Source: WLXB01 sp040221475 (GTDB lineage: Bacteria > Pseudomonadota > Alphaproteobacteria > Rhodospirillales > Rhodospirillaceae). From it: a stretch of DNA of 64,000 bases. Shown in pieces: positions 53,251 to 62,398 of the stretch. Under the pieces are notes generated by a model. That model had not been told where the DNA came from. It ran no database searches and saw only the letters and a list, made by a program, of their open reading frames with translations. A program made the translations under genes and the position numbers. The DNA is taken from positions 1-64,000 of the forward strand of contig JAVKEJ010000008.1 of the NCBI GenBank assembly GCA_040221475.1, given 5' to 3'. Within the stretch, counting starts at the first letter, position 1. Every line of letters starts with the position of its first letter.

Positions 53251-54399
53251 ATGTCGAAGAGTTCTGTTAAACTTTCTGCTGTTGCATTGGTTGCGGGCTG
53301 CTTCTCAGGCCAGGCCAACGAAGCGAATGCGGCGGAGGCAAACCGGCTCGGTTTTGTTGTCGAATCTTGGTATACGGCCATATACGACACGGAATATATG
53401 GAGGAATGTCCAGAAGGCATCGTCATTGGAAATGACGAGATTTGGTTTAACGGCTTGTCTCCTGAAGAAAAAGACATCGAGACTGGGGGCGGAACGCTAC
53501 AAGTCTTAGATTTGCCGCGACGGCCTAACCAATATCTGCGTGGCCCAAATGGAGAGGATGTTTGCTGGCATCCAGAATCGGTCATCGATCCACCAATGCG
53601 CACGGTCACGGGAAAGTATTCCTATGGTATGAATCTTGACGGGAATGAGGACGGCAGCGCAACACCAAAAAGCTGTGCTCATGGCAACTTTCAAACACCG
53701 GATGGAAAAACGACAGGCGTTGATAACCAACTCTACCGTTTGATGGGTTGCGTGTATGGCTATCGGTCTGAAGGCTATCTCGAACACCACGCCAATCGTG
53801 AGCGTCAGGATGAGAGCAAAGGCATCATTCTCATCGATGTTAAAAATGTCGACGACCCACGCAATGATGACGACGTTGAGGTTTCATTTTATTTGTCAGC
53901 AACGGATTTAAATTTTGATACTGCCGGACGCATTGTTCCCTATGGCAGTTATCAAACAATAAAGAACAGATACGGCGACACGGTATCAGGTAAGATAACC
54001 AATGGCGTGCTCACCACAGAATCTGGTGACGTGACTCTGCCGCTTCATGGCAATGATGGGTTCACAGATATGGTGTTCCGCGACTTCCGCGTAGAAATGG
54101 ATATTTCAGAGGAAGGTACGAGGGCGAAAGGTCTTTGGGCTGGCTACCATCCTGTCTCTAGTTTTTGGGATCATATACAGAAGGTGCAGCACAATGTTCC
54201 GGTTGGGCAGTATAGCTGCCCGGCTATGTACGTCGCTGCTCACGAACTCGCCGACGGTTATCCTGATCCTGAAACAGGAGCGTGCACGGCGTTGTCATCG
54301 GCCTTCACCTTCGATGCAGTCGCAGGATTTATTATTACGGATAATGATCAGAGCGATGCTGAACGATTGGCCGAAAATATAACCAGTGTGCGCAAATGA
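53251..54399 (+). CDS. Exported protein of unknown function (382 aa) in the DUF1592/DUF1552 operon
   Basis: I do not recognise this protein. From the ATG at 53251 it has a signal peptide (SSVKLSAVALVAGCFSGQAN, cleavage probably after EANA). The mature domain is rich in Asp, Gly and aromatic residues and has about eight cysteines (EDVCWHPES, KSCAHGNF, LMGCVYGYR, YSCPAMY, GACTALSS). Regular patterns such as DDDVEVSFYLSATDL suggest a beta-sandwich. An upstream in-frame start at 53158 would add 31 residues without a signal. It overlaps the DUF1592-type gene by 4 bp (ATGA), so the two products are probably made together and act in the periplasm. Confidence 0.7.
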   Translation: MSKSSVKLSAVALVAGCFSGQANEANAAEANRLGFVVESWYTAIYDTEYMEECPEGIVIGNDEIWFNGLSPEEKDIETGGGTLQVLDLPRRPNQYLRGPNGEDVCWHPESVIDPPMRTVTGKYSYGMNLDGNEDGSATPKSCAHGNFQTPDGKTTGVDNQLYRLMGCVYGYRSEGYLEHHANRERQDESKGIILIDVKNVDDPRNDDDVEVSFYLSATDLNFDTAGRIVPYGSYQTIKNRYGDTVSGKITNGVLTTESGDVTLPLHGNDGFTDMVFRDFRVEMDISEEGTRAKGLWAGYHPVSSFWDHIQKVQHNVPVGQYSCPAMYVAAHELADGYPDPETGACTALSSAFTFDAVAGFIITDNDQSDAERLAENITSVRK

Positions 54400-56102
54400 A
54401 CGATAAGACTAACCAGAGTAAGAAATCTAGGTTTCACCGGTCTTCAAGTCTGAGAACTATGTTGACGGCCACAGCCCTCCTATTCGGCATTTCTGCCTGT
54501 AGTGAGCCGGTTCCGGTCATTGAAGGTGCGGAACCAACATTGCGCCGTTTAACAGAACAGCAATACCGCAACGTCGTTTCAGACTTATTTGGTGACCACA
54601 TTATCGTTTCGGGAAGTTTCGATCCAATTCTCCGCCAGGATGGCTTGGTCTCCATTGGTGCTGGTAACGCAACCATTTCGGCATCGAGTTTCGATAAATA
54701 TGAAAAACTCGCTCACTCCATTGCAGAACAGGTCTTAAACGAACAGAATCGTGGATTGTTCATGCCATGTGAACCAGCCCGAATTGATGGACCAGATGAG
54801 GCTTGCGCAAAGGCATTTTTAGAGCCCGTTGGACGACTATTATTTCGCCGACCGCTTGATCAATCAGAACTCTCACAAGCTATTGACTTGACCGAAACAG
54901 CCAGCAAACAACTCGGCAATTTCTACGAAGGTCTCGCCTTCGGCCTTACATCTTTAATGGTCAGCCCTAAATTTCTCTTCGTCATAGACGAGGTCGAAGA
55001 TGTCTCGACTGAGAATGTGGAGTTAACCGTTTATGCGAAAGCGGCCCGGTTGAGTTTCTTTCTGTGGAATACCACACCGGATGCAGTCTTGCTGGATGCT
55101 GCGGAGTCTGGTGCGCTTTCCACCTCAAAAGGCTTAGAAGCTGAGCTAGATCGTATGATGCAGTCACCGCGCCTGAGTCGCGGTGTGCAAGCTTTTTTTG
55201 CTGACATGCTTCATCTTGATGAGTTTGATCATCTCGAAAAAGACAATCTCATCTACCCGGCATTTGATCCGCAAGCGACGGAGGATGCGCGGGAGCAATT
55301 GCTCCTTACGATCGAACATCACTTGCTAAATGACGATGCGGATTACCGAGATTTATTTGTCACGCGCAAGACGTTTATGAGTGGGCCCTTGGGCCGTGTT
55401 TATAGAACTCCAGTGTCAGAACCAGATCTATGGACACCCTACGAATTCGCAGACAGCGAAGGGCGCTCTGGCATTCAATCACTAGCGGGATTTATCGCGT
55501 TACACTCACACCCGGGTCGAAGTTCTCCAACCATCCGCGGGAAAGCTGTGCGGGAGTTGCTGTTGTGCCAGACTATTCCTGAACCGCCTGCGGACATAGA
55601 TTTTAGCGTCTTTAATGAGCCCAGTTCGCAGCAATTGGTGGCCCGAGAACGTCTCGATGTACATAATTCTGTAGCCTCTTGTGCGGGGTGTCATAGGCTC
55701 ACGGACGGCATTGGCCTGTCTCTTGAGAATTATGATGGTGCGGGGCAATACAGAACGAAAGATATGGGCTTCGAGATTGATGTCAGCGGAAATCTTGATG
55801 GCATTGATTACGCGGATCAGTTTGGATTGGCCGATGCCTTAAGTCAGAATCCTGCAATTCCGGTTTGTCTGGTTGAACAAACGCTTGCCTATGGTTTGGC
55901 GCGTAAACCAGGCCCTGAGGAGAAAGATTGGCTTAGTTTTCTCATGAATCAATTCGCCGAAAGTGGGTACCGGTTTAAACCCTTGCTACACTCGGTTGCC
56001 TCAAGTGAAAACTTCTTTGCGGTTACTGCGCCACAATTAGAAAGCAGCGCAGAAACACAAGTGGGAAATCTGAAGACGACAAACAAAGGCTCAGACTCAT
56101 GA
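54396..56102 (+). CDS. Lipoprotein of the DUF1592/DUF1588/DUF1585 type
   Basis: A 568-residue exported protein. The signal peptide ends in a lipobox (GISAC, lipidated Cys35). The domain order fits the planctomycete-type DUF1587-DUF1592-DUF1588-DUF1585 series: LRRLTEQQYRNVVSDLFG (about 48-65), RPLDQSEL and LTSLMVSPKFLFVIDE, then a haem-like but unpaired motif CAGCHRLTDGIGLSLENYD (about 427-445), then QTLAYGLARKPGPEE. The CxxCH motif near 427 could bind haem c. The family is known mainly from Planctomycetes and is functionally uncharacterised. It overlaps both neighbours by 4 bp. Confidence 0.85.
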   Translation: MNDKTNQSKKSRFHRSSSLRTMLTATALLFGISACSEPVPVIEGAEPTLRRLTEQQYRNVVSDLFGDHIIVSGSFDPILRQDGLVSIGAGNATISASSFDKYEKLAHSIAEQVLNEQNRGLFMPCEPARIDGPDEACAKAFLEPVGRLLFRRPLDQSELSQAIDLTETASKQLGNFYEGLAFGLTSLMVSPKFLFVIDEVEDVSTENVELTVYAKAARLSFFLWNTTPDAVLLDAAESGALSTSKGLEAELDRMMQSPRLSRGVQAFFADMLHLDEFDHLEKDNLIYPAFDPQATEDAREQLLLTIEHHLLNDDADYRDLFVTRKTFMSGPLGRVYRTPVSEPDLWTPYEFADSEGRSGIQSLAGFIALHSHPGRSSPTIRGKAVRELLLCQTIPEPPADIDFSVFNEPSSQQLVARERLDVHNSVASCAGCHRLTDGIGLSLENYDGAGQYRTKDMGFEIDVSGNLDGIDYADQFGLADALSQNPAIPVCLVEQTLAYGLARKPGPEEKDWLSFLMNQFAESGYRFKPLLHSVASSENFFAVTAPQLESSAETQVGNLKTTNKGSDS

Positions 56103-57451
56103 CTCTCCTGAAGACACATAAACCCAATAGACGTTCATTTTTGCGCGGCACCCTTGCTGGAGCGACCGTCGGCGTCAGTGTGCCCTTGCTGAATTTGTTC
56201 TTGAATGATCAAGGCTCTGCTTTGGCCTCGGGTGCACCAATGCCACTAAGATTCGGAACCTGGTTTTGGGGGCTAGGGCATACACCAGGGCGTGGCATGC
56301 GTGCCCTTGATGGAAGCGACTATGAATTCATTGACGAATGCACGTCTCTTGAGCCGTACAAAAAAGAGTACATAAACTATTTTAGCGGGTTCAATACACC
56401 ACTTGATGGCGCCGCCAGTGCGGTTCACTACACGGGATGGGTCGCCGGGAAGACGGGGAGTGTTCCGCAGGGCTTTGGGATGATTCCAGCGCCGACTCTA
56501 GATACCATCATTGCAGATAAGATCGGCAACCAGAGCCGGTTTAAGTCGCTTGAACTCACGAGTACGGGTAATCCTGTTGATAGTTACTCTTATCGGGGCG
56601 TTGGCAATCATAATGCGGCTGAAGTATCGCCCTTGAATTTTTATCTCCGATTGTTCGGCACAGAATTTCGCGATCCGGCTGATAAGGATTTCAAACCTGA
56701 TCCCCGCGTGATGTTGCGGCAAAGCGTTTTGTCCGCTGTGGAGGAAGACCGCAAACGGCTCGTGCAAACGGTTGGCTATGACGACAAGGCACGATTGGAT
56801 CAATACTTCACATCAGTCCGTGAGCTAGAGCAGCAGTTAGAAGTTTCACTGTCAGCTCCACCCGCCATGGAAGCTTGCCATAAACCAGAGCAGCCAGAGG
56901 AAAGCCCAGTTGGATACGAGGTTGAATCTGTCAATGCCACGCATGATTCGATGGCAAAGATTTTAGCACTGGCACTCGCCTGCGATCAGACGCGTGTGTT
57001 CAACATGATGTATTGCCAAGCGGCATCTGAGTTGCGGGTTAAGGGAACGACGTTTACCCACCATATTCTGTCCCATGAAGAGCCGCCCGATGATCACCTT
57101 GGGTATCAGGTGCAAACGGCGTGGTTCAATGAAAGGAGCTTCGAAGCGCTGTCGCGCATGCTGGATACATTCTCTAATATTCGAGAAGGTGACGGAACGC
57201 TCCTGGATAACATGCTTATTTTTGCCCAAACTGACACCAGCGATGCCAAAACTCATTCCGTGATTGGAATTCCAAGTCTTACGATCGGCAAAGCTGGTGG
57301 GCGCGTCAAGACAGGCATGCATGTTAAGGGCAGTGCCTCGCCGCAATCCCGTATTGGTTTGACGCTGATGCAGATCATGGATGTTCCAGTCGCAGAGTGG
57401 GGAACCCGTTCTTTGCGAACCTCTAACCCGATCGCTGAAATCTTGGCATGA
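56099..57451 (+). CDS. Tat-exported DUF1552 protein
   Basis: A 450-residue protein with a twin-arginine signal (NRRSFLRGTLAGATVG). The body has the features of DUF1552 proteins: FGTWFWGLGHTPGR near the N-terminus, INYFSGFNTPLDG, SVLSAVEEDRKRLVQ, and LACDQTRVFNMMYCQAASEL. Such proteins are almost always encoded next to DUF1592/DUF1588 proteins, as here (ATGA overlap), and resemble the alkaline-phosphatase/sulfatase-like DUF1501 group. Tat export implies folding, perhaps with a cofactor, before secretion. Biochemical role unknown. Confidence 0.87.
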   Translation: MTLLKTHKPNRRSFLRGTLAGATVGVSVPLLNLFLNDQGSALASGAPMPLRFGTWFWGLGHTPGRGMRALDGSDYEFIDECTSLEPYKKEYINYFSGFNTPLDGAASAVHYTGWVAGKTGSVPQGFGMIPAPTLDTIIADKIGNQSRFKSLELTSTGNPVDSYSYRGVGNHNAAEVSPLNFYLRLFGTEFRDPADKDFKPDPRVMLRQSVLSAVEEDRKRLVQTVGYDDKARLDQYFTSVRELEQQLEVSLSAPPAMEACHKPEQPEESPVGYEVESVNATHDSMAKILALALACDQTRVFNMMYCQAASELRVKGTTFTHHILSHEEPPDDHLGYQVQTAWFNERSFEALSRMLDTFSNIREGDGTLLDNMLIFAQTDTSDAKTHSVIGIPSLTIGKAGGRVKTGMHVKGSASPQSRIGLTLMQIMDVPVAEWGTRSLRTSNPIAEILA

Positions 57452-58545
57452 TGAAGCTTCTAGCTATCTTCAGCGTTCTGGCGGTTTATGCGGCAACAGC
57501 CAGTGCGCAGTCCAGCGATGTTCCAGAGGGAATTCAGGTTCAAAGGACAGGCGCTGGCGTTTATTTTATGACAGAAGCGCAACAGTCGCTGTACTGGAAT
57601 GAACCAGAAATGGCTGCGGGCGAAGTGACTTGCCTTGAGGGCTGTTTAGAGACTTGGGTTCCATTACAAGCCTCTGCAAACGAGCAAGGTGAGGGGCTGT
57701 GGAGCGTCATCAAGCGTCCAGATGACTCATTCCAGTGGGCTTATAAAGACAGACCACTCTACACCTATGTGAAAGATACATTTCCTCAAGCACGGCTCGG
57801 AGACGGGCAGGCGCGAGGGCGTTGGCAAGTTTTATTCGAAATGCGTCACGTGCCAGCCGGAATGACAATCGAAGCGACCGCACTCGGCTATGTCCTGGCC
57901 GACCACAAAGGGCGCACGCTCTATTCACGGACAGTGTCCGGGAATTCTGAAGTGCCACAGAAGCTGTCAAACCATTGGTCCGCATTTGAAGCCCCATGGC
58001 TCGCCATGGATCAAGGGGACTGGACGATCCGAACCATCGCTGAAGGTGCGCGCCAGTGGTCTTATAAAGGGGATCCTTTATTTACCTACGACAAAGACAA
58101 TGATCCCCAAGACATATATGGGCATGGACTGGATGGTCAGTGGTCAGCGGTCATCCTTGAACCTGCTCCTGGGTTGCCGCCGTGGATCACGGTGCAGCAA
58201 GTGGATCTTGGGTTAGCCTATGCCAATGAAGAAGGGCTCACCATTTATGCACCCGTTGATATCAATGCCATCAAGGCGGCGCAGACATGCCCCGAAGAGT
58301 GTATGAAAGCAAATTGGCGAGCAATTTTAGCTAAGCCTGAAGATCAGTCGGTCGGAAACTGGGTCATCATTGAAAATGAAGCAGGCCAAATGCAGTGGTC
58401 TTATAAAGGGCAACTTCTTTATACCCATACAAGAGATCAAAAGCCCGGCGATATGAAAGGTAACGGAATCGCTGTCGGCTATCGTATTGGCGATGGATGG
58501 CGCATCATTCCGGTCGACAGTGGGCTTCGTCGATCCCGGACTTAG
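57448..58545 (+). CDS. Exported protein with three COG4315-type secreted repeats
   Basis: A 365-residue protein with a signal peptide (about 1-20, cleaved after TASA). It has three repeats of about 85-100 residues. Each contains a W(S/A)YK-x3-L(Y/F)T(Y/H)-x2-D motif: AYKDRPLYTYVKD, SYKGDPLFTYDKD and SYKGQLLYTHTRD. Repeats 1 and 3 have a Cys pair (TCLEGCLETW, TCPEECMKANW), while repeat 2 lacks it. This is the PF03640 / COG4315 family, usually one or two repeats in lipoproteins, of unknown function with hints of metal or haem binding. It overlaps the DUF1552 gene by 4 bp. Confidence 0.85.
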   Translation: MMKLLAIFSVLAVYAATASAQSSDVPEGIQVQRTGAGVYFMTEAQQSLYWNEPEMAAGEVTCLEGCLETWVPLQASANEQGEGLWSVIKRPDDSFQWAYKDRPLYTYVKDTFPQARLGDGQARGRWQVLFEMRHVPAGMTIEATALGYVLADHKGRTLYSRTVSGNSEVPQKLSNHWSAFEAPWLAMDQGDWTIRTIAEGARQWSYKGDPLFTYDKDNDPQDIYGHGLDGQWSAVILEPAPGLPPWITVQQVDLGLAYANEEGLTIYAPVDINAIKAAQTCPEECMKANWRAILAKPEDQSVGNWVIIENEAGQMQWSYKGQLLYTHTRDQKPGDMKGNGIAVGYRIGDGWRIIPVDSGLRRSRT

Positions 58546-58628
58546 CGAGATACCTAATGACGTCTCTGAGGTGCTACGCGCAAAGCCTCTCTGTCGATGA
58601 ACCAAAACATTGAAAGTACCCATAAAGC

Positions 58629-59894
58629 ATGATGAACCATAGTGGCACGATGACTTCAGTACAGGAGTTTAAAACAGGGTGGCGGGTCTTGCTCGTCGCT
58701 GCAATGGGTGTGACTTGTGGTATTACAGCTGTGCCGATCTACACCATTGGGGCCTTTGTGGGGCCGCTGGAGGACGCCTATGGGTGGTCTCGGGGCGCCA
58801 TTCAGAGCGCAACGGTATTTTGTTATCTCACACTCATTTTTGCCGGTCCTGTTGCTGGGTATTTGACAGACAACTATGGGCCAAGGCGGGTAGCGCTCTG
58901 GTCTGTTTTTGGTATGTCTGTCGCAGTCGCCAGTGCCGCTGGTTTGGCAGGCACGCTATGGGGATTGTATCTTGCCTATGCGCTGATCGGCATCCTCGGT
59001 GCCGGGACTTCGCCTGTCGTATGGACCCGCGCTGTGAGCAGTTGGTTCGAAAAGAAACGCGGTCTCGCGTTCGGGCTAACTCTAATGGGAACAGGTCTTT
59101 TTGCCACTGTCGGACCGCTCTATGTAACCTGGGCTATCGCAGAATATGGATGGCGCGGTGGCTATCTGGCACTTGCGTTGGTGCCGATCGTCGTCGTTTT
59201 GCCGTTGGTTTACTTTTGGTTTTTTATGCGCGAGAGCACCCAGAGCACTGTAGCTCTGCCCAACAGTGATGTTAACCCGCAGTCGGGAATGGACCTAACT
59301 GCGGCTTTAAAAACGCCGCAGTTCTGGATCATCGCGTTCTCGTTTCTACTCTTTTCAACGAGTATTTCGGGATTCATTTCTAGCTTCATTCCAATGTTGA
59401 CCGATGATGGCTTGTCTCGGGCGGAGGCGGCCTCGATGGCTGGCTCTATTGGGCTTTCAGTTCTTCTCGGGCGTATTCTTACGGGCATTCTTCTGGATCA
59501 TGTGCGAGCCTCTGTTTTGTCAACAGTTGTGATGGCGCTACCAGCCGTTGGCTGTCTGCTCTGGGGCCTAGATGTGCTCGGACCATCGGGTCCACTTATT
59601 GCTGCCATTCTTGTTGGATTTGCTGGTGGGGCAGAGTTTGATTTGGTCGCGTATATGACATCCCGGTACTTTGGATTGCGCCATTATGGTAAGCTGTACG
59701 GTATTCTCTTCTCACCAGTGATCGCTGGCGCGGCCATCGGTCCGCTGATGTTTGGCTTTGGCTTTGATGCGTCGGGGTCTTACGGGCCAGTTTTGCTTGC
59801 AGCGGCCGCACTTTTTGTTGTTGGCGGTATTTCTCAGTTATTTTTGGGTAAATATCCTAAAGATTTTTCGGATGATAAAGTTGTAACGGCTTAG
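58629..59894 (+). CDS. MFS transporter, monocarboxylate/oxalate-formate antiporter-like
   Basis: A 421-residue inner-membrane transporter with 12 predicted spans and the MFS loop motif GYLTDNYGPRRVAL between spans 2 and 3. IYTIGAFVGPLEDAYGWSRG at the N-terminus is typical of the OFA / monocarboxylate branch. It would carry a small organic acid, perhaps the oxidation product from the upstream periplasmic enzymes. It is 84 bp after the repeat-protein gene, last of the apparent operon. ATG 58629 and 58632 are both possible. Confidence 0.88.
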   Translation: MMNHSGTMTSVQEFKTGWRVLLVAAMGVTCGITAVPIYTIGAFVGPLEDAYGWSRGAIQSATVFCYLTLIFAGPVAGYLTDNYGPRRVALWSVFGMSVAVASAAGLAGTLWGLYLAYALIGILGAGTSPVVWTRAVSSWFEKKRGLAFGLTLMGTGLFATVGPLYVTWAIAEYGWRGGYLALALVPIVVVLPLVYFWFFMRESTQSTVALPNSDVNPQSGMDLTAALKTPQFWIIAFSFLLFSTSISGFISSFIPMLTDDGLSRAEAASMAGSIGLSVLLGRILTGILLDHVRASVLSTVVMALPAVGCLLWGLDVLGPSGPLIAAILVGFAGGAEFDLVAYMTSRYFGLRHYGKLYGILFSPVIAGAAIGPLMFGFGFDASGSYGPVLLAAAALFVVGGISQLFLGKYPKDFSDDKVVTA

Positions 59895-60077
59895 TCAAGC
59901 CAAAGCATATTGTCTGCCGCTAATGACAGCGGAAATCATTAACTCCTATGGGGGAATCCATGATCCGGACTTTATGGCAAGCTCAACGTACTCTCGATGA
60001 ATTGCTTCTGAGCTAAGATGCTGTCAACCTAAAAAGATGTTCGTTTGACGTGAGTAATCGTCAGCGGGAACTCATAG

Positions 60078-60977
60078 TTATTTTGCATGACAGACGCACC
60101 GGAGTTCATCAATAAACGCACGAAGTGCTCTTGATTTCGGCGCATCTTTTAAGGTGACAATTCCATCTTCACGTTCCATCTGAATCAGGTCTGTCGGGAT
60201 GGCGCGAACTTTGCCCAATTTTAATTCTTCGCGGGCAAAATCATTGGAAATCACAGCAATGTGGTCTGAGGTGCAAACCAGCGACATGATGATCTGCAGC
60301 GATAGTGTGGCGACGGGAAACTTTGGCGCAGAAAATCCTTTTTCTTGAAGCTTTCTCGCGAAGTGAGCGCCTATCATTTCACGGTCATGGACAGCCCAAG
60401 GATACAAATTGAGTTGACTGACAGGATCGACTGTTCCCTTAAATATAGGATGGTCAGAGCGCGCAAAAACCGAAAACTGCTCTTCATAAATTTTTTCAAA
60501 GCATATATCTGCATCGCCCTTTAGCGCTGGCCACATGCTGCAAAAGGCCATATCAATAACTCCGTGCTGAAGTGCTTCTACAAGTTCAACAGTGCGCCCT
60601 TGAGATACATCAATAAGCACATCGGGTTGTTTTTCTAGAAAAGCGTTTAAGGCTTCAGGAATGAGTCGGCGGGTAAAATACGGTGCGACGCCAATTGAAA
60701 TTTTGGCGTTACGGCGTTCTTGTACGTTCTCTAGGTCGTTCTCAAAATCTGTACGCAATTTCAAGATGAGCTTAGCCCGCGGGATGAGAAGGGTGCCGCT
60801 CTCTGTGATTTCAACACCACGCGAACTACGAAGAAACAATGGTTCGCCAACGGAATCTTCAAGCTTCTTAATGCTTTGGCTCAAGGCGGGTTGTGTCATG
60901 TTGAGAATTTCAGCGGCAGCGTGGAAATTCTTCGTTTCTGTTAAAACAAGAAACCGCTTTAGTTGCTGCATTTCCAT
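60078..60977 (-). CDS. LysR-type transcriptional regulator
   Basis: A 299-residue LysR-type regulator. The N-terminal winged helix-turn-helix reads LKRFLVLTETKNFHAAAEIL followed by MTQPALSQSIKKLED (about 5-60). The C-terminal effector domain (about 90-290) is a periplasmic-binding-protein fold. It converges with the MFS gene and is divergent from the kinase gene at 61321, so either side could be its target. Its ligand is unknown. A palindrome at 61064-61076 in the upstream spacer may be its operator. Confidence 0.92.
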   Translation of the reverse strand: MEMQQLKRFLVLTETKNFHAAAEILNMTQPALSQSIKKLEDSVGEPLFLRSSRGVEITESGTLLIPRAKLILKLRTDFENDLENVQERRNAKISIGVAPYFTRRLIPEALNAFLEKQPDVLIDVSQGRTVELVEALQHGVIDMAFCSMWPALKGDADICFEKIYEEQFSVFARSDHPIFKGTVDPVSQLNLYPWAVHDREMIGAHFARKLQEKGFSAPKFPVATLSLQIIMSLVCTSDHIAVISNDFAREELKLGKVRAIPTDLIQMEREDGIVTLKDAPKSRALRAFIDELRCVCHAK

Positions 60978-61320
60978 GAAACAACCTCCCAATCACTTAA
61001 AATATCTGGCAGCGCGCAGAACACTTCTCATCTGATTCACGTTAGGCCACGTGACGTTGACGCGTTGATCATCAACATTAGGTATCCTATGCCAATTTAT
61101 CAGTCCGAAGCTAGGTGCCACAGAGCTCCCTCTCAACAGGATTTCTGCGATTCTAATCGCGGCCCAAAGCTTATCCCGATTCCTGGCTGCTTGGTTTGCC
61201 AGAGTGACACTTCTCGATGCATCGCCACAGTTTGTGCTTCTTTGCTGCATGAACATAATTTTCATTGGCCTTAAGCAGCATTCGCTTACACTTAAAGGCC
61301 GTGGTTGAGTAAGGTTTTGA
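60978..61320. other. 343-bp divergent spacer with a possible LysR operator
   Basis: No gene. GTTGAT-C-ATCAAC at 61064-61076 is a perfect 13-bp palindrome, about 90 bp from the LysR start. Its half-site spacing differs from the FNR-type boxes, so it is more likely a LysR or GntR-like operator. Both divergent promoters must lie here. Confidence 0.45.
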
Positions 61321-62331
61321 ATGATGATTGACGGTCCATCGTCTACTCAAGAAAGCATCAAAATACGTGTGATTCATTCGGTGGTCGATAATGAGCACCT
61401 GATTGATATTCTCCGCAAGTATTACAATTTTAGTTCTGAAGCGTATTGTGAACTCATTCACCGCGGTATGAATGATGTTTACAAAGTGTGTGATCGCTCT
61501 TTTATCGGAGCATGTCGTGTTTGGCGCACTGGCTGGCGTATGCCAGATGATGTTGCTTACGAGCTGTCTTTCTTGATGCACCTAAAACGCAAGGAACTCC
61601 CTGTTTCTGTCCCTATTGTGCAGAAAAATGGCGATATGAGTCTCGTGGTTGAAGCACCCGAAGGCGCCCGCTCGGTTGCCCTGTTTGAATGGGCCAAAGG
61701 ACGTAAATTTGGAGATGCCCCCAACCGGAGGCAGGCCCGTGAGGTAGGAACCCTGTTCGCCAAAATGCATCTGGCTGGAAAAGACTTTACTCCCGCTTAT
61801 AGACGAAGGGCGAACCCACCAACTGACTACGTCGAGAACCTGCCGTATTTACGGCGTCTCGTCTCCGATCGGCCAGGTGATGCCGAGTTATACGAGGCTG
61901 TCGCAGCAAAACTCTACGCCGCAGTCGTTGCACTTAAGGGCGCAGGTCTTCCCTTTGGGCCAGGGCATGGAGATTTTCATTTCAATAATTTTCATGTGGA
62001 TGAAGCTGACGGTATTACGTTGCTGGACTTCGACAACAGCGGTGAAGACTATTATGTGCAAGACATTGCGTGTTATCTGTGGGGCAACCACTATGGCAAT
62101 CTAGATCACGCGTATGCTGACCAATTTCTGGAAGGTTACAATGAGATTCGACAGTTGAACGAAATCGAGAATGAGCTGCTACCGTTATTCTTACTGGCAA
62201 AAGAGTTTCGACTCATCTCTGGCTTTGCAAAACACGTCAATCAGATTGGACATTTTCCATTGCGGTTTCGAAATTTAGAGTGGTTTGCCCACTCCATAGC
62301 AGAGCGAGCTAAGTCACTCGGTTATATCTAA
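61321..62331 (+). CDS. Aminoglycoside-phosphotransferase-like small-molecule kinase (APH/choline kinase fold)
   Basis: A 336-residue protein-kinase-like enzyme. It has the Brenner catalytic motif GHGDFHFNNFHVD, with Asp and Asn in the expected places, and the metal-binding LLDFDNSGEDYYVQDIA. The N-lobe includes CRVWRTGWRMPDDVAYE and LFEWAKGRKFG. The closest general type is the homoserine-kinase-II / RdoA-like branch, which phosphorylates hydroxyl groups of small molecules. No antibiotic resistance role should be inferred. It is first of a rightward group with an alpha/beta hydrolase-fold gene and an ABC solute-binding protein gene. Confidence 0.85.
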   Translation: MMIDGPSSTQESIKIRVIHSVVDNEHLIDILRKYYNFSSEAYCELIHRGMNDVYKVCDRSFIGACRVWRTGWRMPDDVAYELSFLMHLKRKELPVSVPIVQKNGDMSLVVEAPEGARSVALFEWAKGRKFGDAPNRRQAREVGTLFAKMHLAGKDFTPAYRRRANPPTDYVENLPYLRRLVSDRPGDAELYEAVAAKLYAAVVALKGAGLPFGPGHGDFHFNNFHVDEADGITLLDFDNSGEDYYVQDIACYLWGNHYGNLDHAYADQFLEGYNEIRQLNEIENELLPLFLLAKEFRLISGFAKHVNQIGHFPLRFRNLEWFAHSIAERAKSLGYI

Positions 62332-62398
62332 CTTAAGTTATCATTCACTCTGGCTGTTTGGTGTTATCTTGAGCAGAGAAGCTAATCGGAGAAGAATT

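Noticed and set aside
58679..59269. 196-codon rightward frame inside the MFS gene
   Set aside because: It is rich in Cys, Arg and Trp and overlaps well-conserved transmembrane coding sequence in another frame, so it is a shadow.
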